38,348 nt of DNA. It comes from an uncultured Porphyromonadaceae bacterium. Lineage in GTDB: Bacteria; Bacteroidota; Bacteroidia; Bacteroidales; Muribaculaceae. Below, piece after piece: positions 16,772 to 25,618 of this stretch (its first letter is position 1; every line of letters starts with the position of its first letter). Below the pieces are notes generated by a model that made no database searches, was not told the DNA's origin, and saw only the letters and a program-made list of their open reading frames with translations. Position numbers and translations under genes: made by a program. The DNA is taken from assembly GCA_902470475.1 (NCBI GenBank), contig CABRGT010000011.1, forward strand, positions 1 to 38,348, given 5' to 3'.

Positions 16772-16821
16772 AAAAAAGTCCGGCGCAGCCCACTCTTTTA
16801 CTGAGGTCGACTGCGCCGGAC
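16772..16821 (-). terminator. Intrinsic terminator of the LRR gene
   Basis: GTCCGGCGCAG (16778-16788) pairs perfectly with CTGCGCCGGAC (16811-16821) across a 22-base loop. On the minus strand it is followed by TTTTTT (16777-16772), 19 bases after the stop. Confidence 0.88.
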
Positions 16822-16839
16822 AATAATGGCGAGTGCCGC

Positions 16840-19800
16840 TTAGCGGACGATGATCTTGGCTACGCTGCCACCGCAGGCCACTACGGCGAATCCGGCAGGA
16901 GCACTGAGTTCGGCTCGACCCCCGGAAACTATGGCCGTGGCCACATTGCGGCCGTCGAGCGTAGTAAGCGTGACGGTGCTTCCGTCGGCGATATCGGTTG
17001 TGACAACAACGCGACCAGCACCGGCCGACTCAACCGTGAAGGTATGACCGCCGTCGACGGCAACGTCCGTCACTCCGGAAGACACGTTCATGGGGACAGT
17101 GTAGATATACAGGTTGGGGAACATCGTGTTAGTGACGACGCACATCACCCGCTCAAAGTTGTTGTAGAACGTGGTCACGCCGCCCTCGACGGTGTATTCC
17201 TCGCCCTGAACAAGTTCCTCGCCGGTGAGTTCGCCATAGTCGTCGAATGTCGGCACGCCGATGAACCACCGGTAGACAGACTGCACGTCGCCGCACGAGG
17301 CTACCTGCGAAAGGTCGACGCAGTCGCCTTCCTGCACGGCCTCGATGGGCTGCTGGTTGGCGTAGCTGTAGCTGTAATACTTAGCGGACACGGGAGGAAG
17401 AGCGCTGAATGTAAACCTGTTGCCATCGAGCTGAAGCATATTCAGACGCGGACACGGCGTGATATCGATATGCGTCAGATTATTATTGCTCAGCGCAAGC
17501 TGCTCGAGGCTTCTGAGGCCGGTGAGGTCGATGGTCTCGAAGTTGTTATCGGCAAGCAGGAGCATCCACATGGCGGTCTTGGGACCGAAAGCGATATGAT
17601 CGAGGCTGTTGCGTGCGGCAGCCAGAATCTGCAGATCGGCAAGAGGGGTAACATCGAGCACGGTGAGCTGATTGCCTGTAAGGCCGAGAGAAGTCAGCTT
17701 CGGGAAAAGGCGCGCGTCGAACGACGTGAGGTTATTGTCCTCGAGATTAAGCTCGCGCAGTCCGGGCGAATTCGGGAATTTGAATTCCGACAGGCCCGCA
17801 TCGTTGACCGAGAAGCAGATAAGGTCGACAAGTCCCGACGCATCCATCGAGCTGAGGGTGGCGCCGCTCATCGAGAAGACGGTGATATGCTCCGAAGGCT
17901 CGTAAGTATATACATTCACAGTCGCACCGGCCTTGGTAGTGGCCTCGAAAAGGCGGTATGTGTCGCCGAGAAGATACTGATCGAACACATCGCCGGTACC
18001 GTCCCAGTCGAAGTAGATGGCCGTGCCGGCGGTCTCGGCGGCAAGTGACAGACTTACAGACTCGCCGGTTTCAGCGGTAACGAAGGACGCAAGCAGATTG
18101 GTAGGCTTGCCGTCGGCCTTTATCAGTGTAGTCTTGAATGCATCGGCTCCGGTGAATGCCGGGAAGGCAGGATTGGTCATGACACAGTAGATACGGCCTA
18201 CATTGGTGTTAACGAACTTGGTGAGACCGTTCTCGATGGTATAATCGGTTCCGGCGGTGAGGGCCTTGCCTGCCTCGGTGTACCAGGCATATGTAGTGCC
18301 GCGGCCGTCGATAACGCGGTTCTGCTCCGAAAGGTTGACACCCGGGCCGCGCGTAGGCACCAATATATCGGCCTGGGGAGCGTAGACATATTTCACGCCT
18401 GTGGCGGGCGCTACATAAGGCAGCGTGGCCAACGTGAAGCAGTTGTTCTCCAGATGAAGTTCGGCCGTACCGAGGGGCTCCGGCAGGATGAGCTCGCTGA
18501 AGCGGTTGCCGGCCAAATTGATATACTGCGTCTGGGTCATATATGTCATGTCGAGGCTTGAGAGCTGATTGCCGCTCAGGTCGAGCCACATAAGGTTGTC
18601 GAAGTCCTTATATGAGAACTCAGCGATGCGGTTGCCTGAGAGGTCGAGGTAGAGAATGGTGCGGGTGTCATTGAGCGTGATGTCGGAGAGCTGGTTATCG
18701 GCCACTGAGATAACGCTCAGCACGTTTTTGCCATAGCTGCCGTTGACGCCTTCGAGCGTCAGCGTGCGGAATTCGTTGCGGTCGAGCCTCAATGCCTGCA
18801 GACAGCGGTTGTAGCTCAGGTCAATGTCGGCAAGATGTGCATCGGTAACAGAAAGCACGCGAAGCTCGGTTGCCCCGGACAGGTCGATATTTGACAGACG
18901 CGTGCCGCTGATCGAGAAAGCCGTCACCACATCGCCTTCGGCGGCATAGACTTTCACGTGGCCGTAGCCCTTGCGGGCGAACTCCACGTTAACAGCGTCG
19001 GCTTCGGAAGATGTAGCCTTGAATTCCTGCAGCACACCGTCGCCGCAGTCGACATAGAAAGTGCGCGGGGCGGCGGGAGATGCGCCGTCGATGCCCACGC
19101 CGAACGCGATCTTAACTCCATTGCCCACGGCCGGTGTCAGATCAATTATGGCGGAGGGCTTGCCGTAATCGGCCGTTGTCTTCACCATAAACTTCGATGT
19201 CTCCAGACGCGCGTCGGGAAAAGCCGTGTTACCGAACGAAACGTACAATGAGTCGGAATACTCCTTAAGCAGGGTTACCTTGCCGTCGGCAAAGGTGTAG
19301 TACGAGCCGTCAAGAGGAGATGCGGCATCGGATGCAGTGGAATATGCGTAGAGAACGGCGTCGGTTTCCGTTCCGTCGCGCATGACCATCGAGGAAAAGT
19401 CCAGAACAGAGCCTTCGGCATACGACCGCTCGGCGGGAAGCGGCTGCTGCCCGTAGGTGTAATCATAATAAGATTCCTGCGGCAGAGGCAGGGTGCTGAA
19501 GCCGAAGCGGTTTCCGGTGAGGTTCAGCGTAGATATCTCACTGATGCCGTCGATGTTGATATTTGTGAGGTTATTATGATCCAGATTGATGAATGTCAGC
19601 GCCGGATTGTTGCTCAGGTCAAGGGTAGTGAGGAGGTTGCTTCCCGCGCTCAGGTATGTGAGCTCGGGATTGTGCGACAGGTCGAGCGAGCTGATCTTGA
19701 CATCTGTGTTCACCGAACCGGAAGCGTTGCGGCAATAGAACTGCTGGAGGCCCGGACATCCCGAGAGATCGATGCTGCGTATGCGAGTATCCTCGATATT

Positions 19801-20517
19801 GAGCACGAGCAAGGCGGGATTATGCGTCACGTCGAGTTCACTGATAGCGCACATATCCACCGACAGGCGCGCGAGCTTCGGACAGCCGGAAGGCGTCAGT
19901 TTCTTCAGCCCCTTGGTAGCATAGGCATCGAAGGACAGAAGTTCGGGATAAGTGTCGATGTCGAAGTCGGGCGAGATGTGATCGATTATGTCGACTTCGA
20001 GTATCATCAGATTCGGGTGATCCTTGCCTACGACAAGGGGTGTCTCGGCAGTGAACGGATTGTCGGTAAGGTATATCGACGAGAGTCGTGTGTATCTGGA
20101 CAGATCGAGAGACTGAAGCTCGTTGTGCTGCAGGTTGAGTACGTCGAGGTTGACGCAGTCGCCGAGATCGAGCGACTTCAGATAGCATCCCTCGGCATAA
20201 AAATAATCGATCTTCGACGGATCGCCGTAGATAGTCACGTTGCCGGCAGAGTTGACCTGGCATGCCACGCTGGTGCCCTTGACGGTCTGCGATTCGGCAT
20301 CCCAGACGGCAGGCTGCACGAGATATTCGACAGGGCCGTAGCCGCAGTCGACGTCGATGTAAGTTTCCTCGGTGGCGCCGAGTACTATAGTGAAGTTATT
20401 GGCGGCTCCCTGATAGCTGTAGATGTTGGTGGTGAGAGAGATCGCCACCTGGTCCTCGGCCATGGCGCTCAGACCGGCGGTTGCCGCCACAGCAAGAGCC
20501 AACAGATATTTTTTCAT
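16840..20517 (-). CDS. Large secreted leucine-rich-repeat protein of three tandem modules
   Basis: A 1225-residue protein with a signal peptide (1-20, ending AMA). Three successive modules (about 23-447, 448-799, 803-1146) each hold a beta-sandwich-like part with a YxD..G.G motif (YIDVDCGYG, YVDCGDG, YFDWDGTG), a run of leucine-rich repeats (about 110-340, 525-700, 875-1040; units like LDLSxNxxLxxL), an LP...Y.Y..Q link, and an Ig-like part ending in a CVxTNxxFP-type strand. The last 65 residues, ending AKIIVR, resemble a type IX secretion sorting tail. It is probably a surface or secreted adhesin or binding protein; the ligand is unknown. It lies 12 bases after the subtilase gene and ends at a strong terminator. 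Confidence 0.82.
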   Translation of the reverse strand: MKKYLLALAVAATAGLSAMAEDQVAISLTTNIYSYQGAANNFTIVLGATEETYIDVDCGYGPVEYLVQPAVWDAESQTVKGTSVACQVNSAGNVTIYGDPSKIDYFYAEGCYLKSLDLGDCVNLDVLNLQHNELQSLDLSRYTRLSSIYLTDNPFTAETPLVVGKDHPNLMILEVDIIDHISPDFDIDTYPELLSFDAYATKGLKKLTPSGCPKLARLSVDMCAISELDVTHNPALLVLNIEDTRIRSIDLSGCPGLQQFYCRNASGSVNTDVKISSLDLSHNPELTYLSAGSNLLTTLDLSNNPALTFINLDHNNLTNINIDGISEISTLNLTGNRFGFSTLPLPQESYYDYTYGQQPLPAERSYAEGSVLDFSSMVMRDGTETDAVLYAYSTASDAASPLDGSYYTFADGKVTLLKEYSDSLYVSFGNTAFPDARLETSKFMVKTTADYGKPSAIIDLTPAVGNGVKIAFGVGIDGASPAAPRTFYVDCGDGVLQEFKATSSEADAVNVEFARKGYGHVKVYAAEGDVVTAFSISGTRLSNIDLSGATELRVLSVTDAHLADIDLSYNRCLQALRLDRNEFRTLTLEGVNGSYGKNVLSVISVADNQLSDITLNDTRTILYLDLSGNRIAEFSYKDFDNLMWLDLSGNQLSSLDMTYMTQTQYINLAGNRFSELILPEPLGTAELHLENNCFTLATLPYVAPATGVKYVYAPQADILVPTRGPGVNLSEQNRVIDGRGTTYAWYTEAGKALTAGTDYTIENGLTKFVNTNVGRIYCVMTNPAFPAFTGADAFKTTLIKADGKPTNLLASFVTAETGESVSLSLAAETAGTAIYFDWDGTGDVFDQYLLGDTYRLFEATTKAGATVNVYTYEPSEHITVFSMSGATLSSMDASGLVDLICFSVNDAGLSEFKFPNSPGLRELNLEDNNLTSFDARLFPKLTSLGLTGNQLTVLDVTPLADLQILAAARNSLDHIAFGPKTAMWMLLLADNNFETIDLTGLRSLEQLALSNNNLTHIDITPCPRLNMLQLDGNRFTFSALPPVSAKYYSYSYANQQPIEAVQEGDCVDLSQVASCGDVQSVYRWFIGVPTFDDYGELTGEELVQGEEYTVEGGVTTFYNNFERVMCVVTNTMFPNLYIYTVPMNVSSGVTDVAVDGGHTFTVESAGAGRVVVTTDIADGSTVTLTTLDGRNVATAIVSGGRAELSAPAGFAVVACGGSVAKIIVR

Positions 20518-20529
20518 ATTATAATCGGT

Positions 20530-22776
20530 TTATTTAATGGCGATACGCTTCGAGTGCGTGCCGTTGACATTCAGAATATATATACCGGGAGCCAGCGCCG
20601 AGGCGTCGAGCACGACCTGATCGGACTGCGACGAAGCCGTGGCCACACATGCGCCGCCCGTGCTGTAGAGACGGGCATCGACAGCGGAGGCGCCTCCGAG
20701 GAAGATCTCATATGTGCGTCCGTCGGACGTGGAGAGCATCAGCGCGCTGTCGTCGTCGGCCTCGATGCCGGGGACGGAGTTGTTCATGCGGATGGCTTCC
20801 TTGAGTCCGGCGTAGGCGTCGAACTTGCCCATACCCCACTGCACGGGATTGCCGGCAAGCACCTCGTCGTCGCGCACGGCGGTACGGGAGATGATGTCCT
20901 TCACGTCAGCGATGGTAAGGTTAGGATTGGCCTGAAGCCACAGGGCAATGGAACCGGCTACGTAAGGGGTCGACATCGATGTGCCCATCGCCGGACACCA
21001 GTAGTTGGTGCGGTCGGACTCGGTGAGCCGTGCGCTCAGGGCGTTATTGCCTACGGCGTTGTCGGCGTTCTCGACATAGAAGCGGCTGCACGACGATACG
21101 ATCACCGCGCCGGGGCCGCAGACATGCGGAAGCGCGCGGCCGTCGCGCAGGGTTCCGTATGACGAGAAACCGCTGATCTTGCCTTCGGCGAACATCCCTC
21201 TATAATTGTATGTATAGCCGTCGAGGCCGCCATATGTGTCGCCGCTGTTGTACGAGCCTACTACCAAAATATCGTTGGCGCAGGCCATGTCGGAGATAGT
21301 CATGTCGGTCGAACCGGTATCCCATCCGGCGATATCGTAGTCGTCGAGAACGGTGAAGTTGCCGTCGCCATAGCATTCGATGCACTGGCCGGGCTCACCG
21401 GTGACGATAAAGCCGAGAATATAGTTGCCGGTCAGATTTGTGGTGGTGTTGTCGATGGTGTAGAAATCGATCAGACCCATTTTCAGTCCGGAGCTGTCGT
21501 CGGTGTCGAAGCCTACGCCCACGTAGCCGTCGAACGCGTTGCTGAAGTTGGAAGCCACGATGTCGCTGTCGTCCTCCTTAAAGCTGCTCGAGCAATAGTA
21601 CTGCGCGGCGCCGTCGGCCTGGCCTTCGATGACGGGCATGCGGTAGGTGACGCGGTTGCGGCTCTTGCTGTAGATGACAGCCTGCAGGCCGAAGGGCCTG
21701 TCGCTGTAGAAATACACCTGTCCGGCGCGGATGTCCTCGCGGTAGGTGGGCAGAATAAATGACTTCGCTTCCGTGTCGTTGTCGGTGAGCGTCTTCACCA
21801 GCGACAGCGGTATATCGCCCTCATTGCCGGCTGAAACTACGATAATGGCCTCCTTGGCCGCGAGATCAAGGAAGCGGCTCATGGTCGACTGCGCGGAGTG
21901 TACGCCGGTGTTGCTGCCCAGCGAGAGCGAGATGACACACGGCTCCTTCTTGTAGTAGGCGTAGTCGAGAATGCGGTCGACGCCCTCGGCAATGAGACGG
22001 TCGTACATATCACCGCAGGCAGCAGCGATGTCGGCCTCATATGCCACGCCGCGGTAGGGATTGGCGACAGTCTGCACGGGTGCCAGCTGCGAGTTGTTGA
22101 TGACGGCGGCCTCGAGTTCGCCCGCATAACCGCCGGCGAGGATTCCGAGAGTGTGCGTGCCGTGGAAAGTGGTGTTGTCGTCGGTGTCGAACCGCCAGAT
22201 GTTGTCGCGGTCGTATTCGACGCCTTTCCAACCGTCAGACTGAGTATTGTCAACGACAAGATGGCCGAGATAACCGATGCGCGATGTGCCGTCGGTATTC
22301 CTGAAATTAATGTGGTTCGGGTCGAGGCCACCGTCGAAAATGCCGGTGATGACCCCTTTGCCCGTGTAGGGATGATCGAGTTCGAGGCCACTGTGCGCGG
22401 CGGCGACACCGCCTGACACACGCGCGCGGTCGAGAGCAGGCTTGCGCAGCTGCGAGATCTCGAGGCGTTCGATGCAGTCGAGCGAAGCCACGCGCTCGAT
22501 GTCGGCCGTAAGCACGGAAGCGAGCGCTATGTTTCCGCGCACACGCGACACGGTGACGCCTTCGGCGCGCAGGTCATCGGCCGATGCTCCGGGAGCGAGG
22601 GTTATCATCACCATTGTCCGTTCACTTACCGGTTCAACAGCCGGACGCGCGCGTAGCGGCGACTGCTGCATTACACGCTGACGGCGCAATGTCATACGGT
22701 CGGCAAGTGACAGCTGGGCATAGGAGCCCGCACACGCTGTCGCTACCAACGCTGCTGTCAGTAGTAGTTTTTTCAT
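20530..22776 (-). CDS. Secreted subtilisin-family (S8) serine protease with type IX-like sorting tail
   Basis: A 748-residue exported protease: signal peptide 1-20, a pro-region with a beta-alpha inhibitor-like part (about 50-110), then the S8 domain with the full triad, Asp148 in IFDGGLDP, His205 in FHGTHTLGI and Ser600 in MGTSMSTPYVAG, plus oxyanion Asn318 in SAGNEGD. About 180 residues between Asn318 and the conserved VVGSYNSG region form a beta-rich insertion, as in several Bacteroidetes subtilases. The end (LAPGIYILNVNGTHSKRIAIK region) is a classic type IX tail. It runs 12 bases into the LRR gene, probably one transcript. No promoter is visible between it and the terminator of the upstream gene. 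Confidence 0.9.
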   Translation of the reverse strand: MKKLLLTAALVATACAGSYAQLSLADRMTLRRQRVMQQSPLRARPAVEPVSERTMVMITLAPGASADDLRAEGVTVSRVRGNIALASVLTADIERVASLDCIERLEISQLRKPALDRARVSGGVAAAHSGLELDHPYTGKGVITGIFDGGLDPNHINFRNTDGTSRIGYLGHLVVDNTQSDGWKGVEYDRDNIWRFDTDDNTTFHGTHTLGILAGGYAGELEAAVINNSQLAPVQTVANPYRGVAYEADIAAACGDMYDRLIAEGVDRILDYAYYKKEPCVISLSLGSNTGVHSAQSTMSRFLDLAAKEAIIVVSAGNEGDIPLSLVKTLTDNDTEAKSFILPTYREDIRAGQVYFYSDRPFGLQAVIYSKSRNRVTYRMPVIEGQADGAAQYYCSSSFKEDDSDIVASNFSNAFDGYVGVGFDTDDSSGLKMGLIDFYTIDNTTTNLTGNYILGFIVTGEPGQCIECYGDGNFTVLDDYDIAGWDTGSTDMTISDMACANDILVVGSYNSGDTYGGLDGYTYNYRGMFAEGKISGFSSYGTLRDGRALPHVCGPGAVIVSSCSRFYVENADNAVGNNALSARLTESDRTNYWCPAMGTSMSTPYVAGSIALWLQANPNLTIADVKDIISRTAVRDDEVLAGNPVQWGMGKFDAYAGLKEAIRMNNSVPGIEADDDSALMLSTSDGRTYEIFLGGASAVDARLYSTGGACVATASSQSDQVVLDASALAPGIYILNVNGTHSKRIAIK

Positions 22777-22813
22777 TGCTCTTGTAATATTGGTTTATGA
22801 ATCTATAGGTTTC

Positions 22814-22865
22814 AAAAAAAACGACAACATGCCGTCGCCGGCCAGGCGGCCGCGACGACATGTTG
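22814..22865 (-). terminator. Terminator between the beta-repeat protein gene and the subtilase gene
   Basis: CAACATGCCGTCGC (22825-22838) pairs with GCGACGACATGTTG (22852-22865), 14 bp with one wobble and a GC-rich loop. On the minus strand it is followed by TCG and eight T (22821-22814). It lies 46 bases past the upstream stop and 37 bases before the subtilase start. Confidence 0.85.
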
Positions 22866-22911
22866 ATTTGTGAGGTTATCGCTTACGGGTGTGGAGAGCC
22901 ACCGTCAGAGA

Positions 22912-24753
22912 TTATTTTACGATGACCTTCTTGCCGGCGCTGATGTAGAGACCGGCCGGAAGTGTGCTGACAGTGCTGCTGGTTCCGACTTTCACACCCT
23001 GGAGGTTGTAGACGGGAGCGTCGGCCTCGGCACCTGCCTCAATGCCTTCGATACCCATGAGTTCGGTGACGGTGACGGCGGTGTTGCCTTCGACAGTGAA
23101 CTGGAACGCACCGGCTTCATCGGCGGTGAGTTCGGTTCCGTCGACCTCGACTTTCACAAGAGTACCTTCGGCAGGAGCGATGTTGACCTGGGTACCGGTG
23201 AAGTCGGTAAAGCCGGCCTTCCAGTCGGCCACCTCGGTGATGATGTTGCGTACAACGCTCACGTGGGGATCGCCGACGGCCTCGAAAGTCACGGTGCAGG
23301 CTGTGGGAGCACCCTTGACAAATGCTTTGGCCACGTCGCCGTCGTTGAAGTTGTAGTTCCAGTAAGTGCCGCCTTCATAGTACGGCGCCACAAGTTCGTC
23401 GTTGACATACAGACAGCCGCCCGACGCACCGCCGGCCCATGTGATCTCGTAGGGATTAAAGCTGTCGGTGAAGTTCACGATATTATAGCCGTTGTCGAGT
23501 GTGGCGTTGTTGCGTTCCGAGTTCGACAGACGGAAATAATAAGCTGCGGCGCTCTTGTCGTCAACCCAGAAGACAAACGACTTGTCAAGCACGAGTTCCT
23601 CTATCACGAAAGTGAGTTCAAAGCCTTCCTGAACATTGGCCGAAGTGCCGGTAATTGCATTGCCCTGACCGTCGGTCACGGATACGATCTTGTATGCGGG
23701 ATCGGTCTTCCAGGCGAGCATAGCCACCTTCTCCGAAACGCCGACTTCGTTGCGGCCTTTCTGCAGGGGGATGATGTTATCATCATTCTGATAACCGCCG
23801 TAAAGGGTGATAGCCTCGGGAATCTCGATATTGACGATACCGTTGAGATTGGCATAGGGATGAGCCTCGATCTTCACAGTGGTGTTCTCACCCGGAGAGA
23901 GTGAGATAGTTCCCCAGAAGTATTCCAGACTGTAGGGCGTTCCGTTGATGGTGACATTGTCGATCTTGTATTTGTTGTTGTCGACCGTGATCTGGATGTT
24001 GTCGCCGGCCTGGGCCTCGATCTTGTTGTCGATCACAGCTCCCTTGGAAGCATAGTTGATGCTGTAGCTTGTCACCAGACCGGGGCAGCTTTCTTCGTCA
24101 TACTCGATGGTTACGGTGACAGGTATGTCGGGATAGTTAGCCTCAACCTCTACGTTGCAGCCTTCAGTCAGAGGCACTTCGACGGTATAATCCGCTGTGG
24201 ACACAGCCACGCCGTCGACTTTCACCGAATAGATATTGCGCTCGGTGGTCGACATCAGATACAGGGTTGTCTCGACCTCGGGGTTGAACTTGTAGGTGTT
24301 CGTGCCTTCGAGAAGCGTCAGATTGGCCGACGTGCCTCCGTACTGCGCGCTTACCTTGGTAGGATCGTCCACCGTCATCGTGAACGATGCCGTGCGCGAT
24401 GCCTCAAGATTGATAGTCTTTACGAAGAATTTCTTGCCGTCCCAGTCGGATGCGCTACCGTAGTAGGAGATGTACCACGTGTTGTCGTAGAACGACTGAG
24501 GGGTGCCCGTATCATTTGTAATGGATGCGAAAGCATAACCGTTGGCCGCGCTGATCTGAAGGCTTGAATACATTTCCAGCGAAAAGACATTATCGCCGGT
24601 AATGACTTCTACGGGTGTCGAATAATCCTTTACGACAGTCACAGCAGCCGCATCATCGATATTGACCGTGAATGTGACCGTCTCCTGTGCGGCCGCAGGC
24701 ATTGCACACACTGCGGCAAACAGCATAGCAAAAAAGAAGTAGATATGTTTCAT
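22912..24753 (-). CDS. Secreted beta-repeat protein with type IX-like sorting tail
   Basis: A 613-residue protein of unknown function. I start at ATG 24753 (MKHIYFFFAML); the longer frame begins with an implausible TTG two codons earlier. A signal peptide (about 1-23, ending AAAQ) is followed by a chain of beta-rich segments with recurring TFTVNIDD / SFTMTVDD-like strands and GDNVFSL / GTNTYKF turns, suggesting repeated Ig-like or similar domains. The last 55 residues (YNLQGVKV..., LPAGLYISAGKKVIVK) are a textbook type IX sorting tail. It has its own promoter and terminator and lies just upstream of the subtilase and LRR genes on the same strand. No enzyme motif is visible. Confidence 0.78.
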   Translation of the reverse strand: MKHIYFFFAMLFAAVCAMPAAAQETVTFTVNIDDAAAVTVVKDYSTPVEVITGDNVFSLEMYSSLQISAANGYAFASITNDTGTPQSFYDNTWYISYYGSASDWDGKKFFVKTINLEASRTASFTMTVDDPTKVSAQYGGTSANLTLLEGTNTYKFNPEVETTLYLMSTTERNIYSVKVDGVAVSTADYTVEVPLTEGCNVEVEANYPDIPVTVTIEYDEESCPGLVTSYSINYASKGAVIDNKIEAQAGDNIQITVDNNKYKIDNVTINGTPYSLEYFWGTISLSPGENTTVKIEAHPYANLNGIVNIEIPEAITLYGGYQNDDNIIPLQKGRNEVGVSEKVAMLAWKTDPAYKIVSVTDGQGNAITGTSANVQEGFELTFVIEELVLDKSFVFWVDDKSAAAYYFRLSNSERNNATLDNGYNIVNFTDSFNPYEITWAGGASGGCLYVNDELVAPYYEGGTYWNYNFNDGDVAKAFVKGAPTACTVTFEAVGDPHVSVVRNIITEVADWKAGFTDFTGTQVNIAPAEGTLVKVEVDGTELTADEAGAFQFTVEGNTAVTVTELMGIEGIEAGAEADAPVYNLQGVKVGTSSTVSTLPAGLYISAGKKVIVK

Positions 24754-24811
24754 ATACAATTTTTTGGAAATAAAACGTTACAAATTTTGTTCTTGAAGCT
24801 TTTTCAGCATG

Positions 24812-24843
24812 CAAAGTAATAAACTTTCGCCGAATTGTCCAAA
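24812..24843 (-). promoter_or_regulatory. Probable promoter of the beta-repeat protein gene
   Basis: On the minus strand TTTG (24843-24840), 20 bases, then TTACTTTG (24819-24812) fits the Bacteroidetes pattern with one mismatch in the -7 element. The leader would be about 50 bases. Confidence 0.55.
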
Positions 24844-24914
24844 TTTTATTAACGGTTTTTTACTTTTAACATTAATTTTCTTCGATTCTGTAAGTCATGC
24901 GGCCGGATGCCGAT

Positions 24915-24945
24915 TTTGCATTTTCGTAAAGTTTTGCTACCTTTG
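24915..24945 (+). promoter_or_regulatory. Promoter of the PASTA-rluD unit
   Basis: TTTG (24915-24918), exactly 19 bases, then TACCTTTG (24938-24945) is a textbook Bacteroidetes promoter. The start would fall near 24952, about 15 bases before the ATG at 24968. Confidence 0.75.
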
Positions 24946-24967
24946 CAGGTCGTAACGCTCTTTGATT

Positions 24968-25618
24968 ATGAAATTTGATATCAAGACATTCTGGAACAGC
25001 CATCCGATCTGGTCGGCGCTGATCATTATAGCCGTGTGCAGCGTGATATTCGCATTCATAGCACTCGGATTCCTCAGCCTGTGGACTCGCCACGGCGATG
25101 TAGTCACCGTTCCGGAAATCAAGCACATGTCATATGCGGAAGCCGAGGAAGTCCTCGACTCGCACGGACTCCGCATTGTCATCTCCGACTCGATATACGA
25201 CAAGAAATACGCTCCCGGAACAGTGATCGACTGCGTGCCGAAGTCCGGACAGGTAGTAAAGGATGGCCGCGACATCTACGTGACGATCACGTCGTTCTCG
25301 CCAAAGCACGTCACGATATCGAGTCCGATCGTCAACGTCTCGTCGCGCCAGGCGATATCATATCTTTCGGCACTCGGCATCAACGGCATCCGCCTGGTGA
25401 GTGTCCCGTCGCAGTATCCCGACCTGGTCGAACGGGCCCTGGTCAACGGCAAGCCGGTAAGCGTAGGATCGGTAATTTCCGTGGACGCGACCGTAGTGCT
25501 TGAAGTAGGGTCATACGTAGAACCCGACCCTGTCAATGTGAGCGACACCGACTCCCTGCCTGAAGCCGAACAGTCCGTAGCCGAGGATCTCGGTCAATCG
25601 CAATATCTCGACATATGA
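24968..25618 (+). CDS. Membrane-anchored PASTA-domain protein
   Basis: A 216-residue protein starting at ATG 24968; the longer frame begins two codons earlier with TTG. A short cytoplasmic N-terminus and one membrane segment (about 16-38) lead to two PASTA domains outside (about 44-110 and 111-182; VTVPEIKHMSYAEAEEVLDSHGL, then GTVIDCVPKSGQVVKDG). An acidic tail follows. PASTA domains bind peptidoglycan fragments or beta-lactams in kinases and penicillin-binding proteins; here there is no kinase or transpeptidase domain. Its stop overlaps the rluD start in an ATGA, so they are translationally coupled. The function of stand-alone PASTA proteins of this type is not known to me. Confidence 0.85.
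   Translation: MKFDIKTFWNSHPIWSALIIIAVCSVIFAFIALGFLSLWTRHGDVVTVPEIKHMSYAEAEEVLDSHGLRIVISDSIYDKKYAPGTVIDCVPKSGQVVKDGRDIYVTITSFSPKHVTISSPIVNVSSRQAISYLSALGINGIRLVSVPSQYPDLVERALVNGKPVSVGSVISVDATVVLEVGSYVEPDPVNVSDTDSLPEAEQSVAEDLGQSQYLDI

Noticed and set aside
19576..21162. 528-codon plus-strand frame
   Set aside because: It spans the boundary between two strongly supported minus-strand genes (LRR protein and subtilase), so it is an antisense artefact.
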